A stretch of 6,632 nt of DNA from Bacillota bacterium (GTDB lineage: Bacteria; Bacillota; Clostridia; Acetivibrionales; DSM-2933), in NCBI GenBank assembly GCA_030705945.1, contig JAUZPS010000271.1:1-6632 (forward strand), written 5' to 3'. The notes under the pieces were generated by a model. The model was not told the origin of the DNA. It was given only the letters and a program-made list of their open reading frames with translations, and did not search any database. Positions 1-5,855 of this stretch are shown here, one piece after another (the first letter of the stretch is position 1; every line of letters starts with the position of its first letter). The translations under genes and the position numbers were made by a program.

Positions 1-36
1 CCAGAAACGGCGATTATTTTAACATTATTTTGCAAC

Positions 37-95
37 AAAAAAACAGAACTTTTAAGTTAGTCTTATATCAGATATAAAACTACTGAGTTCTGTTT
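37..95 (-). terminator. Probable intrinsic terminator of the pnp-M16 transcription unit
   Basis: Read on the minus strand, CAGAACT (plus 86-92, reverse-complemented) pairs with AGTTCTG (plus 44-50), and the latter is followed directly by seven U residues (plus 37-43). Three more A-U pairs can extend the base of the stem. The large loop holds a second hairpin of ten pairs with a CUG loop (AGUUUUAUAU / AUAUAAGACU, one G-U pair), so the whole folds as a nested hairpin. It lies about 85 bp after the peptidase stop codon and faces the right way to end that transcript. On the plus strand the tail is only UUUCU, so termination there would be weaker. Confidence 0.65.
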
Positions 96-181
96 CTGCT
101 AAGGGTGTTCCAAAAACTGCTAATTTCAAGTTTTTTGATACTGCCAATAAGCATAATAACCAAAATTTACAGTTTAAGGCT

Positions 182-1435
182 CTATATATAATTTTTAATT
201 TCAACTTTATTCTTTAAGTTACCAACAGCTGAAAAGCCAACCAAGTCTAAATCAAATATTTTATCAATAATTTCTCTGACTCCATTGAGATTTATGTCAT
301 CAATCTTTTTAAGAATTTCATCAGGTGAATATATCTTTCCAAGCATCAGCTCTGACTTACCTATGCTGTTCATTCTGCTGCTTGTGCTTTCCAGACCAAG
401 TATATAGTTACCCTTTAGCTGTTCCTTGGATTTTTCCAAATCCTCTTTACTAATTCCTTTTTTCTTCAATGTCTTAATTTCAGAAACTACAAGTTTCAAA
501 ACAGTATCCAAATGTTCGGGATTCATTCCAGCGTAAATTGTAAACAAGCCATTATCCTTGTATGACGCTGGGTATGAATAAATTGAGTAAACCAAACCTT
601 TTTCTTCTCTGATTTTCTGAAAAAGCCTTGAACTCATTCCACCCCCGAAAATGTTGTTAACAGCCAATAGTGTATAGATGTCATCCTTACCATGGCTAAT
701 ACCGTTAAAACCAATACATATATGAACCTGCTCAGTATCCTTTTCCATAAATACAGAATCCGGTCTGAATTCCGCGCTATTATAATCCTGAAGCTGGATA
801 TCTTTTTTCTTCCATTTTCCAAAGCTTTCATTGATCATAGATATCAACCTGTTATGATCATAATTACCGGCTACAGAAATAACCGAGTTACTTGACGTAT
901 AATTGCTGTCGATATAACTTGTTATAGCGTCCCTGTTTAAATTGCTCAAAGACTCTTGCGTGCCTAATATAGGATAGCCTAACGGATCACCCTGCCAAAT
1001 GGTCTCTGAGAGTACGTCATGAACAAGTTCCTCAGGAGAATCCTGGTACATTCCGATCTCTTCTACGATGACCTTCCTCTCCACGTCTATGTCCTTCTTA
1101 TCAAACTTTGAATTAAAAAACATATCTGACAACACATCTATTGCAATATCAAAATGTGAATCAAGGGTTTTTGTATAATAGCACGTACATTCTTTACCGG
1201 TAAAGGCATTTAACTGTCCGCCAATATTATCAATGCTTTCAGCAATTTCCTTCGCGCTTTTGCTATTTGTTCCTTTAAAAAGCATATGTTCTATAAAATG
1301 TGATACACCGTTATTACATTTATTTTCATTTCTTGAACCCGTACCTACCCAAATACCAATAGAAACAGATCTGACATGCGGTATTTTCTCACAAACTATT
1401 CTAACCCCATTATCAAGTATTTCTTTTTCGAACAT
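182..1435 (-). CDS. M16-family zinc metallopeptidase (insulinase / processing-peptidase-like)
   Basis: This 417-residue protein is a standard-length bacterial M16B peptidase. The inverted zinc motif HFIEH lies at residues 46-50, where the two His bind zinc and Glu49 is the catalytic base. The expected distal glutamate falls in VIVEEIG near residue 126, giving the HxxEH...E signature. The C-terminal half carries the second family signature, SSRLFQKIREEKGLVYS (about 268-284), whose Arg/Tyr take part in substrate binding in this family. No signal peptide or membrane segment is visible, so it is probably cytoplasmic. The gene follows pnp by 60 bp with no convincing terminator between, so the two are probably cotranscribed. 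GGAGG lies just upstream of the ATG. Orthologues near pnp in Bacillus are called mlpA/ymxG. The physiological substrate cannot be read from the sequence. Confidence 0.93.
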   Translation of the reverse strand: MFEKEILDNGVRIVCEKIPHVRSVSIGIWVGTGSRNENKCNNGVSHFIEHMLFKGTNSKSAKEIAESIDNIGGQLNAFTGKECTCYYTKTLDSHFDIAIDVLSDMFFNSKFDKKDIDVERKVIVEEIGMYQDSPEELVHDVLSETIWQGDPLGYPILGTQESLSNLNRDAITSYIDSNYTSSNSVISVAGNYDHNRLISMINESFGKWKKKDIQLQDYNSAEFRPDSVFMEKDTEQVHICIGFNGISHGKDDIYTLLAVNNIFGGGMSSRLFQKIREEKGLVYSIYSYPASYKDNGLFTIYAGMNPEHLDTVLKLVVSEIKTLKKKGISKEDLEKSKEQLKGNYILGLESTSSRMNSIGKSELMLGKIYSPDEILKKIDDINLNGVREIIDKIFDLDLVGFSAVGNLKNKVEIKNYI

Positions 1436-1495
1436 AATCCCTCCGATTGTCTTATATTATTAAGGAATAAATAGGTAAGGAATGTAGTTCCCTTT

Positions 1496-3610
1496 TTATT
1501 CTTCTTTAGCCTTTTCAGCTGTCTCAAGTATTGCGTCTTTCCTTGAAAGGTTAATTCTGCCTTGCTTATCAACTTCTAGAACCTTAACTAGAATTTCGTC
1601 GCCTATCTTGACAACGTCCTCAACCTTTTCCACTCTCTTTGTATCGAGTTTTGATATATGAACCAGACCCTCTTTACCAGGTAAAAATTCTACAAATGCC
1701 CCGAATGCCATTATTCTCATAACCTTGCCCATAAAAATCTGTCCTGGTTCAACATCTCTTCCGATACCTTCAATAATTCCGATTGCTTTTTTACCGGCAT
1801 TTATATCAGAGCAGGAAACATATACCTTTCCATCATCCTCAATATCAATCTTAACACCGGTTTCTGAAATTATTTTGTTAATCATCTTTCCGCCTGGTCC
1901 AATTACTTCCCTTATCTTATCAGGATCAATGCTTGTTGTAAGAATCTTCGGAGCGTACTCTGAAAGATCTTTTCTTGGTTCAGGGATAGTTTTTAATATT
2001 ACATCGTCAATGATCTGGAAGCGTCCTTTTTTAGTTAATTCAAACGCCTGTCTGATTATTTCTTCTGTGAGGCCATCAACCTTTATATCCATCTGAATTG
2101 CAGTAATACCGTTTTTAGTTCCGGCAACCTTAAAATCCATATCGCCGAAGAAGTCTTCAATGCCCTGGATATCCATAAAAGTAATGAATTTATCAGGGTT
2201 TTCTTCATCGATAACAAGACCTGCCGATATACCCGCAACAGGACTTTTTATTGGAACTCCCGCATCCATAAGCGCTATTGTGCTGCCGCATACGCTTCCT
2301 TGGGAAGTTGATCCGTTTGACATAAGCACTTCGGAAACCAGCCTTATTGCGTAAGGGAAATCATCCTCATTTGGTATAACCGGTTCTAAAGCTCTTTCAG
2401 CTAAAGCTCCGTGACCGATTTCTCTTCTTCCGGGTCCTCTTGTTGGCTTTGCTTCTCCAACTGAGTATCCTGGGAAATTGTAGTGATGCATGTATCTTTT
2501 TGTTTCTTCAAGTTCGATTCCATCGAGCATCTGGACTTCTCCCATCGCCCCTAATGTAACAGTAGTCAATACCTGCGTCTGACCTCTCTGCAAAAGACCT
2601 GAACCATGAGTGCGAGGAAGGATTCCGACCTGAGCTGATAATGTTCTTATCTCATCGAGTCTTCTTCCGTCTACTCTCTTTCCTTCTTTTAATATATACT
2701 CTCTTACAACTTTCTTTTCAAGCTTGTAAACCGCTTCCTTTATTGCAGATTGCATTTCAGGAAAAGTTTCAGCAAGCTTTTCCAATATTTCATTAGTGAG
2801 ATTAGTAATATTTTCGTCTCTCACCGATTTATCTTCCGCCAATACAGCTTGTCTCATTTTTTCATAACAGTTTTCCTTGACTGCCATAAATATCTCATCA
2901 GGAACATTTGCAGATTTATATTCAAATTTGGGTTTTCCAACCTTTTCAACAATACTTTCTATAAATTCAACAATTTTTCTTATCTGGTCATGACCCATTC
3001 TGATTGCTTTTAACATAACATCATCAGTTACTTCATTAGCGCCTGCTTCTATCATTGTTACTTTATCTTTAGTTCCAGCCAAAGTCACATACATCTGGCT
3101 CTTTTCCCTTTGTTCAGTATTGGGGTTTATGATGACTTCGCCATCAACCAGACCTAATACCACACCGCCAATCGGCCCTTTAAAAGGAATGTCGGAAATA
3201 CTTATCGCAATTGACGCGCCTATCATAGCCGCTATTTCCGGTGAATTATCCTGTTCTACCGACATTACTGTGTTTACAACTGTCACATCATTTCTTAAGT
3301 CCTTAGGAAACAGAGGTCTTATCGGTCTATCTATAACTCTTGAAGTCAGAACTGCCTTTTCTGAAGGCTTTCCTTCCCTCTTGATAAATCCTCCTGGAAT
3401 TTTTCCTACAGCATACAATCTTTCTTCATAATCGACGCTTAACGGAAAAAAGTCTATTCCTTCCCTTGGGTTAGCTGACGCAGTAGCATTTGAAAGCACT
3501 ACAGTATCACCATAACGCACAAGAGCTGAGCCATTTGCAAATTGCGCCATAAGTCCTGTTTCAATTACAAGTTTCCTACCTGCCAGATCCATAGTAAAAA
3601 CATTTAGCAT
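1496..3610 (-). CDS. pnp: Polyribonucleotide nucleotidyltransferase (polynucleotide phosphorylase, PNPase)
   Basis: PNPase degrades RNA 3' to 5' by phosphorolysis, releasing nucleoside diphosphates, and works as a trimer in mRNA turnover. The start chosen is the ATG at 3610, giving 704 residues (about the usual length) behind AAAGGAGG. A longer in-frame start at 3685 would translate the leader hairpin. Domains in order are a first RNase PH fold (about 1-215), a helical linker, a second RNase PH fold (about 310-545), KH (about 555-615) and S1 (about 620-690). Active-site signatures in the second core are GPGRREIGHGALAER (392-406), SNGSTSQGSVCGS (431-443) and DFFGDMDFKVAG (486-497). The latter includes Asp486, Asp492 and Lys494, which match the E. 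coli catalytic positions. The KH GxxG loop is GPGG (571-574). The gene is complete. It sits downstream of rpsO, as in many bacteria. Confidence 0.98.
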   Translation of the reverse strand: MLNVFTMDLAGRKLVIETGLMAQFANGSALVRYGDTVVLSNATASANPREGIDFFPLSVDYEERLYAVGKIPGGFIKREGKPSEKAVLTSRVIDRPIRPLFPKDLRNDVTVVNTVMSVEQDNSPEIAAMIGASIAISISDIPFKGPIGGVVLGLVDGEVIINPNTEQREKSQMYVTLAGTKDKVTMIEAGANEVTDDVMLKAIRMGHDQIRKIVEFIESIVEKVGKPKFEYKSANVPDEIFMAVKENCYEKMRQAVLAEDKSVRDENITNLTNEILEKLAETFPEMQSAIKEAVYKLEKKVVREYILKEGKRVDGRRLDEIRTLSAQVGILPRTHGSGLLQRGQTQVLTTVTLGAMGEVQMLDGIELEETKRYMHHYNFPGYSVGEAKPTRGPGRREIGHGALAERALEPVIPNEDDFPYAIRLVSEVLMSNGSTSQGSVCGSTIALMDAGVPIKSPVAGISAGLVIDEENPDKFITFMDIQGIEDFFGDMDFKVAGTKNGITAIQMDIKVDGLTEEIIRQAFELTKKGRFQIIDDVILKTIPEPRKDLSEYAPKILTTSIDPDKIREVIGPGGKMINKIISETGVKIDIEDDGKVYVSCSDINAGKKAIGIIEGIGRDVEPGQIFMGKVMRIMAFGAFVEFLPGKEGLVHISKLDTKRVEKVEDVVKIGDEILVKVLEVDKQGRINLSRKDAILETAEKAKEE

Positions 3611-3617
3611 TAATATT

Positions 3618-3625
3618 CCTCCTTT
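3618..3625 (-). promoter_or_regulatory. pnp ribosome-binding site
   Basis: The minus strand reads AAAGGAGG seven bases before the ATG at 3610. This near-perfect Shine-Dalgarno sequence fixes the start of pnp. The upstream in-frame ATG codons at 3685 and 3673 have no comparable site and lie in the leader hairpin. Confidence 0.9.
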
Positions 3626-3643
3626 AATTTTAAACCACAGACT

Positions 3644-3699
3644 GTAGCATGTAGATTCTACGCCAAACCTCATATTTTGACGCACAATCTACCTTCTAC
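3644..3699 (-). promoter_or_regulatory. Long hairpin in the pnp mRNA leader (candidate RNase III / PNPase autoregulation site)
   Basis: On the transcribed strand GUAGAUU pairs with AAUCUAC (plus 3686-3692 and 3651-3657). After one G-G mismatch, UGCGUC pairs with GGCGUA through six more pairs including two G-U. The loop is 14 nt. Outside a 3x3 internal loop, GUAG pairs with CUAC (plus 3696-3699 and 3644-3647). The result is about 17 pairs in an almost continuous duplex. It begins a few nucleotides from the predicted 5' end and finishes about 20 nt before the ribosome-binding site. In E. coli, RNase III cuts a pnp leader hairpin and PNPase then destabilises its own mRNA. The resemblance here is in position and shape only. 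The function is inferred. Confidence 0.6.
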
Positions 3700-3712
3700 T
3701 GCCTGAAGGTTT

Positions 3713-3741
3713 ATTATACTTATTAAAAATAATTGTTATTT
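3713..3741 (-). promoter_or_regulatory. Candidate pnp promoter
   Basis: A perfect TATAAT lies on the minus strand at 3718-3713, placing a start site near 3706, just before the leader hairpin. The -35 region is poor: at 17-bp spacing it reads AAATAA. The upstream DNA is A-tract rich and could act as an UP element. pnp may also receive readthrough from rpsO. Confidence 0.45.
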
Positions 3742-3840
3742 TTAATATTTTAAATTTTATTTTTTTAAATTTTTAATATCTTAATTTTTAAATTTTGTTT
3801 TTAATATTTTTGTTTTATTATTTTTTGACTTTAGCTTTTT
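3720..3840. other. Extremely A/T-rich spacer between rpsO and pnp
   Basis: From about 3720 to 3826 only a handful of bases are G or C, and the plus strand is strongly T-rich. TTTTTAATAT occurs three times, at 3739, 3770 and 3798 (spacings 31 and 28 bp, near three helical turns). Every frame lacks coding character. The tract sits directly upstream of the predicted pnp -10 box, so bent DNA or UP-element function is plausible. It could equally be neutral spacer. Confidence 0.6.
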
Positions 3841-3903
3841 ATTTATTACTGTATTATTTCCCATGTCGCAATTCATTATAGCCTCATTTTTCCTTTTAAT
3901 ACA

Positions 3904-3932
3904 AATAATGAGCGGTATCTCCGCTCATTATT
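3904..3932 (-). terminator. Hairpin at the end of rpsO (probable, possibly leaky, terminator)
   Basis: AATAATGAGCGG (3904-3915) and CCGCTCATTATT (3921-3932) form a perfect 12-bp stem with a 5-nt loop, starting right at the rpsO stop codon. On the minus strand the sequence after the stem is UGUAUUAAAAGG, so the only U-richness is in the stem foot and the next few bases. It may therefore terminate incompletely and let some transcripts run into pnp, or it may act as a 3'-end stabiliser. Confidence 0.65.
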
Positions 3933-3933
3933 A

Positions 3934-4197
3934 TTATTTTCTTAATTCTAATTTTTCGATAATTGCGCGATATCTCTCAATGCTATTATCTTGAAGGTAA
4001 TTTAGAAGACCTCTTCTTGCTCCAACCATTTTTAAAAGACCTCTTCTTGAGTGGTGGTCTTTTTTATGAGTCTTTAAGTGGTCTGTCAAATGATTGATTC
4101 TTTCTGTAAGAATCGCGATTTGAACTTCCGGTGACCCAGTGTCATTGTCATGGATCTTGTGCTTGTTGATAATTTCTGTTTTTAATTCTTTGATCAT
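3934..4197 (-). CDS. rpsO: 30S ribosomal protein S15
   Basis: S15 is a primary binding protein of the central domain of 16S rRNA and also contributes to a bridge with the 50S subunit. The 87-residue product is the normal length. It carries the family core HDNDTGSPEVQIAILTERIN (residues 17-36), the HLKTHKKDHHSRRGLL segment (40-55) that includes conserved rRNA-contacting residues, and a helix ending in YLQDN. GGGAGG lies eight bases before the ATG. A good sigma-A-type promoter and an 87-nt leader precede it, and a 12-bp hairpin follows at the stop codon. The neighbour downstream is pnp, the arrangement found across many bacteria. Nothing in the protein is unusual. Confidence 0.98.
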   Translation of the reverse strand: MIKELKTEIINKHKIHDNDTGSPEVQIAILTERINHLTDHLKTHKKDHHSRRGLLKMVGARRGLLNYLQDNSIERYRAIIEKLELRK

Positions 4198-4284
4198 TTT
4201 ATGATCCTCCCTATTATAAAATCGCCATCAGCCAGGTAATTGGTCGGAGTCTTCCAAAAACCGAGCAAATGGTTAATAACTGCA
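4198..4284 (-). promoter_or_regulatory. rpsO mRNA leader, possible S15 autoregulatory RNA
   Basis: About 87 nt separate the predicted start site from the rpsO ATG. The RNA can form short alternative helices, for example UCGG with CCGA, or UUGG with CCAA, around GGAAGACUCCGACC, ahead of the GGGAGG site. S15 is known to repress its own translation through unrelated leader folds in several bacterial groups, so autoregulation here is plausible. I could not match the sequence to a specific known S15 leader class. Confidence 0.35.
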
Positions 4285-4290
4285 AAAAAC

Positions 4291-4319
4291 ATTTTACCAT
4301 AATATAAACTAATTGTAAA
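4291..4319 (-). promoter_or_regulatory. rpsO promoter, sigma-A type
   Basis: The minus strand reads TTTACA (plus 4314-4319), a 17-bp spacer and TAAAAT (plus 4291-4296). Each hexamer matches the consensus at five of six positions with ideal spacing. The predicted start is near 4284. Confidence 0.75.
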
Positions 4320-4483
4320 GTTTGAATTTGAAACAGCAATTGGTAAAGATGTGATAAAAATGGGTTAACGGTAATATAGACTTTCCAAACTATCTTGAAA
4401 TTTTATCTGAAGGTTCCTTAGAAATAGACAACTATATCTCATTCATGAGATCAATAAATAAGAACTCAACAGTGATAAAATAA
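4303..4483 (+). pseudogene. Possible decayed gene end (unidentified)
   Basis: Between the rpsO promoter and the aroE promoter the plus strand has two protein-like segments in different frames. The first (4303-4368) ends FEFETAIGKDVIKMG-stop. The second (4358-4483) includes NIDFPNYLEILSEG and IDNYISFMRSINKNS, then ends at TAA. They overlap around AAAAATGGGTT, so a single-base indel there would join them. No start codon or ribosome-binding site precedes them and no family is recognised. The first segment also overlaps the rpsO promoter, so at most this is a relic. Chance open frame remains a real alternative. Confidence 0.25.
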
Positions 4484-4487
4484 AAGG

Positions 4488-4516
4488 TTTAAAAAGATTC
4501 CCGTTTTTTGTATAAT
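4488..4516 (+). promoter_or_regulatory. Candidate aroE promoter
   Basis: A perfect TATAAT at 4511-4516 follows TTTAAA (4488-4493, four of six matches to TTGACA) at 17-bp spacing. The predicted start is near 4523, leaving a leader of about 117 nt before the aroE ATG. Confidence 0.6.
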
Positions 4517-4539
4517 ATGTTCATGTAATATAAACTTCA

Positions 4540-4605
4540 ATGCAAATGCGTCGGCAAAACGCAGCTCCTCCAATCTATCATTTCATTTATCTAGGAGGCT
4601 GCTGA
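4540..4605 (+). CDS. Possible 21-residue leader peptide upstream of aroE
   Basis: An ATG at 4540 (a second in-frame ATG is at 4546) opens 21 codons ending at TGA 4603-4605. The second half encodes PPIYHFIYLGGC. The codons TAT-CAT-TTC-ATT-TAT (4576-4590) fall exactly in the single-stranded loop of the leader hairpin, and the stop lies in its descending arm. Tyr and Phe are end products of the pathway AroE serves, so the layout recalls attenuation leader peptides. Against it, no Shine-Dalgarno sequence precedes either ATG, and the mRNA 5' end would be only about 17 nt upstream. I do not recognise the peptide. Translation is unproven. Confidence 0.3.
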   Translation: MQMRRQNAAPPIYHFIYLGGC

Positions 4606-4613
4606 TTTTGCAT
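4540..4613 (+). promoter_or_regulatory. Structured aroE leader: long hairpin with alternative pairings
   Basis: GCAAAA (4554-4559) pairs with TTTTGC (4606-4611), GCAGC (4561-4565) with GCTGC (4598-4602) and TCCT (4566-4569) with AGGA (4593-4596). Between them are a C/TGA internal loop and one bulged G, and the loop is 23 nt. The hairpin hides AGGAGG (4593-4598) opposite the anti-SD-like CTCCTCC (4565-4571). Two competing pairings exist: TGCGT (4547-4551) with ACGCA (4559-4563), which would break the lower half of the main hairpin, and ATGCAAA (4540-4546) with TTTGCAT (4607-4613). No T-box or other riboswitch class is recognised. The sequence after the hairpin is A/U-rich, not a clean U run, so translational control is more likely than termination. 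Confidence 0.55.
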
Positions 4614-4640
4614 ATTAATATTTTAAAGGAGTGTTGGTAA
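4608..4640 (+). CDS. Possible 10-codon ORF translationally coupled to aroE
   Basis: The perfect AGGAGG at 4593-4598 has no ATG at a usable distance. It is followed nine bases later by TTG (4608), opening ten codons that end Cys-Trp-TAA. That stop overlaps the aroE start as TAATG. The arrangement would let ribosomes loading at AGGAGG terminate on the aroE start codon. aroE also has its own AAAGGAG inside this frame, so coupling would add to direct initiation. The size makes chance occurrence quite possible. Confidence 0.25.
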   Translation: MHINILKECW

Positions 4641-5503
4641 TGTCCGAAAAGAATTACAAGTCTGAGCTTGTTGGGGTATTGGGATGCCCTGTTGCAGAAA
4701 ACCCAACTATTGTTATGCAGGAAGCGGCGTTTAAGGCGCTAGATTTGAATTATAGATATCTTACCATTGAAGTCAAGCCAGCGGATCTCGAATCTGCCAT
4801 AAAAGGTATCCTCGCATGTAACTTTAAAGGAATCAACCTGACGATACCGCATAAAGTTGAAGTTCTTAAATACCTTGACGTAATTGCTGATGACGCTAGG
4901 CTTATAGGAGCTGTAAATACTATATTTATTAAGGATGGCAAGCTATATGGCGAGAACACTGACGGCAAGGGTTTTTTGAAGTCATTGATCGATGAAGCTA
5001 AAGTGGACCCTAAGGGCAAAAGAGCAGTGATTTTAGGCGCCGGAGGCGCAGCTAGAGCAATTTCAGTTGAACTTGCTTTAGCTGGGGTTGAACATATCAC
5101 CATCGTCAACAGGAACGAAAAAAGAGGACAGGAACTTGTCACACTGCTGAATTCAAAGATCGATTGCAAAGCTCAGTACGCAAGTTGGAACTGTACGTTT
5201 TCTATACCATCAGGGACTGACATTCTTGTCAATGCAACTTCAATCGGTTTATATCCCGATGTAAACGAAAAGGCGGATATTGATTATGGCACAATCCACG
5301 CTGAAATGACTGTCTGTGATGTTATTCCAAACCCACCCCGCACTTTGTTTCTTAAGGAAGCAGGAAAACGCGGCGCAAAAACATTGGACGGCCTTGGAAT
5401 GCTTGTTAACCAAGGCGCCATAGGTTTTAAGATTTGGACTGGAATTAATGCGCCTGTAGAGGTTATGAAAAAAGCTTTAATCGAAGAGTTTGGGATATTT
5501 TAG
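4640..5503 (+). CDS. aroE: Shikimate dehydrogenase family protein (AroE-like, divergent substrate pocket)
   Basis: AroE enzymes reduce 3-dehydroshikimate to shikimate with NADPH in the aromatic amino-acid pathway. The ATG at 4640 follows AAAGGAG by eight bases and gives 287 residues. A GTG nine bases upstream overlaps that site and is less likely. Conserved residues present are GINLTIPHK with catalytic Lys72, YGENTDGKG with Asp108, the Rossmann loop GAGGAARA (133-140), NRNEKR (157-162, the basic patch typical of NADP preference), NATSIGLYP, and GLGMLVNQGAIGF with Gln258. The odd part is the N-terminal substrate motif. The usual HSxSP becomes ENPTI (residues 20-24), so both carboxylate-binding serines are replaced, by Asn and Thr. 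It could be a true shikimate enzyme with altered contacts, or a paralogue for quinate or another substrate. The gene stands alone, divergent from rpsO. Confidence 0.9.
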   Translation: MSEKNYKSELVGVLGCPVAENPTIVMQEAAFKALDLNYRYLTIEVKPADLESAIKGILACNFKGINLTIPHKVEVLKYLDVIADDARLIGAVNTIFIKDGKLYGENTDGKGFLKSLIDEAKVDPKGKRAVILGAGGAARAISVELALAGVEHITIVNRNEKRGQELVTLLNSKIDCKAQYASWNCTFSIPSGTDILVNATSIGLYPDVNEKADIDYGTIHAEMTVCDVIPNPPRTLFLKEAGKRGAKTLDGLGMLVNQGAIGFKIWTGINAPVEVMKKALIEEFGIF

Positions 5504-5855
5504 TTTTTAGTAAACGCTTTCAAATCCTTAAACCTTAAATCCTTACATTGCAATCAACTCTTCAGGACACACTTCCATCGCTTACAGAAAAGCTGGGGCT
5601 TGGTCCTATGCCAGTTTCCAGAAATCTTTGAATTTTTGTTAAAGAAAAAAGGAAGTCGGATTCCTCCGGCAACTTAATCGATTTCATGAAGTTAGAATTT
5701 ATGCTAATGAAAATAGACCAAATGATATACTGATGTTTGCCTAAATAAATATACTTAGCTCATGAATGTCAAACTAAAATGTTGATTTACACTGAAAGTG
5801 TTAATTTCAAAATCTAAACTTGCACCTTAATGGAAACAGTTAAATTACAACTTCT
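5504..5855. other. Intergenic stretch without a convincing gene; broken frame at 5539-5733
   Basis: aroE and the minus-strand gene converge here over about 350 bp. One plus-strand frame runs from 5539 to 5733 with a single TGA at 5629-5631. Before the stop it reads like protein (SLTEKLGLGPMPVSRN). After it comes a lysine-rich stretch and then MKLEFMLMKID. A shift at the stop would instead continue FEFLLKKKGSRIPPAT. No start codon with a ribosome-binding site is present and no family is recognised, so this is a relic at best. AAATCCTTA is repeated at 5522 and 5537. No clear aroE terminator is visible. Confidence 0.4.
5640..5665 (-). terminator. Weak candidate terminator for the 5856-6494 gene
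   Basis: On the minus strand AGGAA and UUCCU (plus 5661-5665 and 5650-5654) form a 5-bp stem with a 6-nt loop, followed by UUUUUCUUU. The stem is short and lies about 190 bp past the stop codon, so this is only a possibility. Confidence 0.3.

Noticed and set aside
52..181. Minus-strand open frame after the peptidase gene, ending LAVFGTPLAETELSSF and so on at a TAA at 52-54.
   Set aside because: It reads somewhat like protein but has no start codon with a ribosome-binding site and lies inside the terminator hairpin.
3611..3685. A 25-residue N-terminal extension of PNPase from the in-frame ATG at 3685.
   Set aside because: It would translate the leader hairpin, has no ribosome-binding site, and is unlike PNPase N-termini. 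The ATG at 3610 has AAAGGAGG at seven bases.
4540..4613. A T-box or known amino-acid riboswitch for aroE.
   Set aside because: No T-box sequence (GGUGGNACCGCG-like), no specifier-loop architecture and no clean terminator with a U run.
5646..5676. aroE terminator on the plus strand (GTCGG with CCGGC).
   Set aside because: The stem is five pairs and is followed by AACTTAATCG, not by a U-rich tract.
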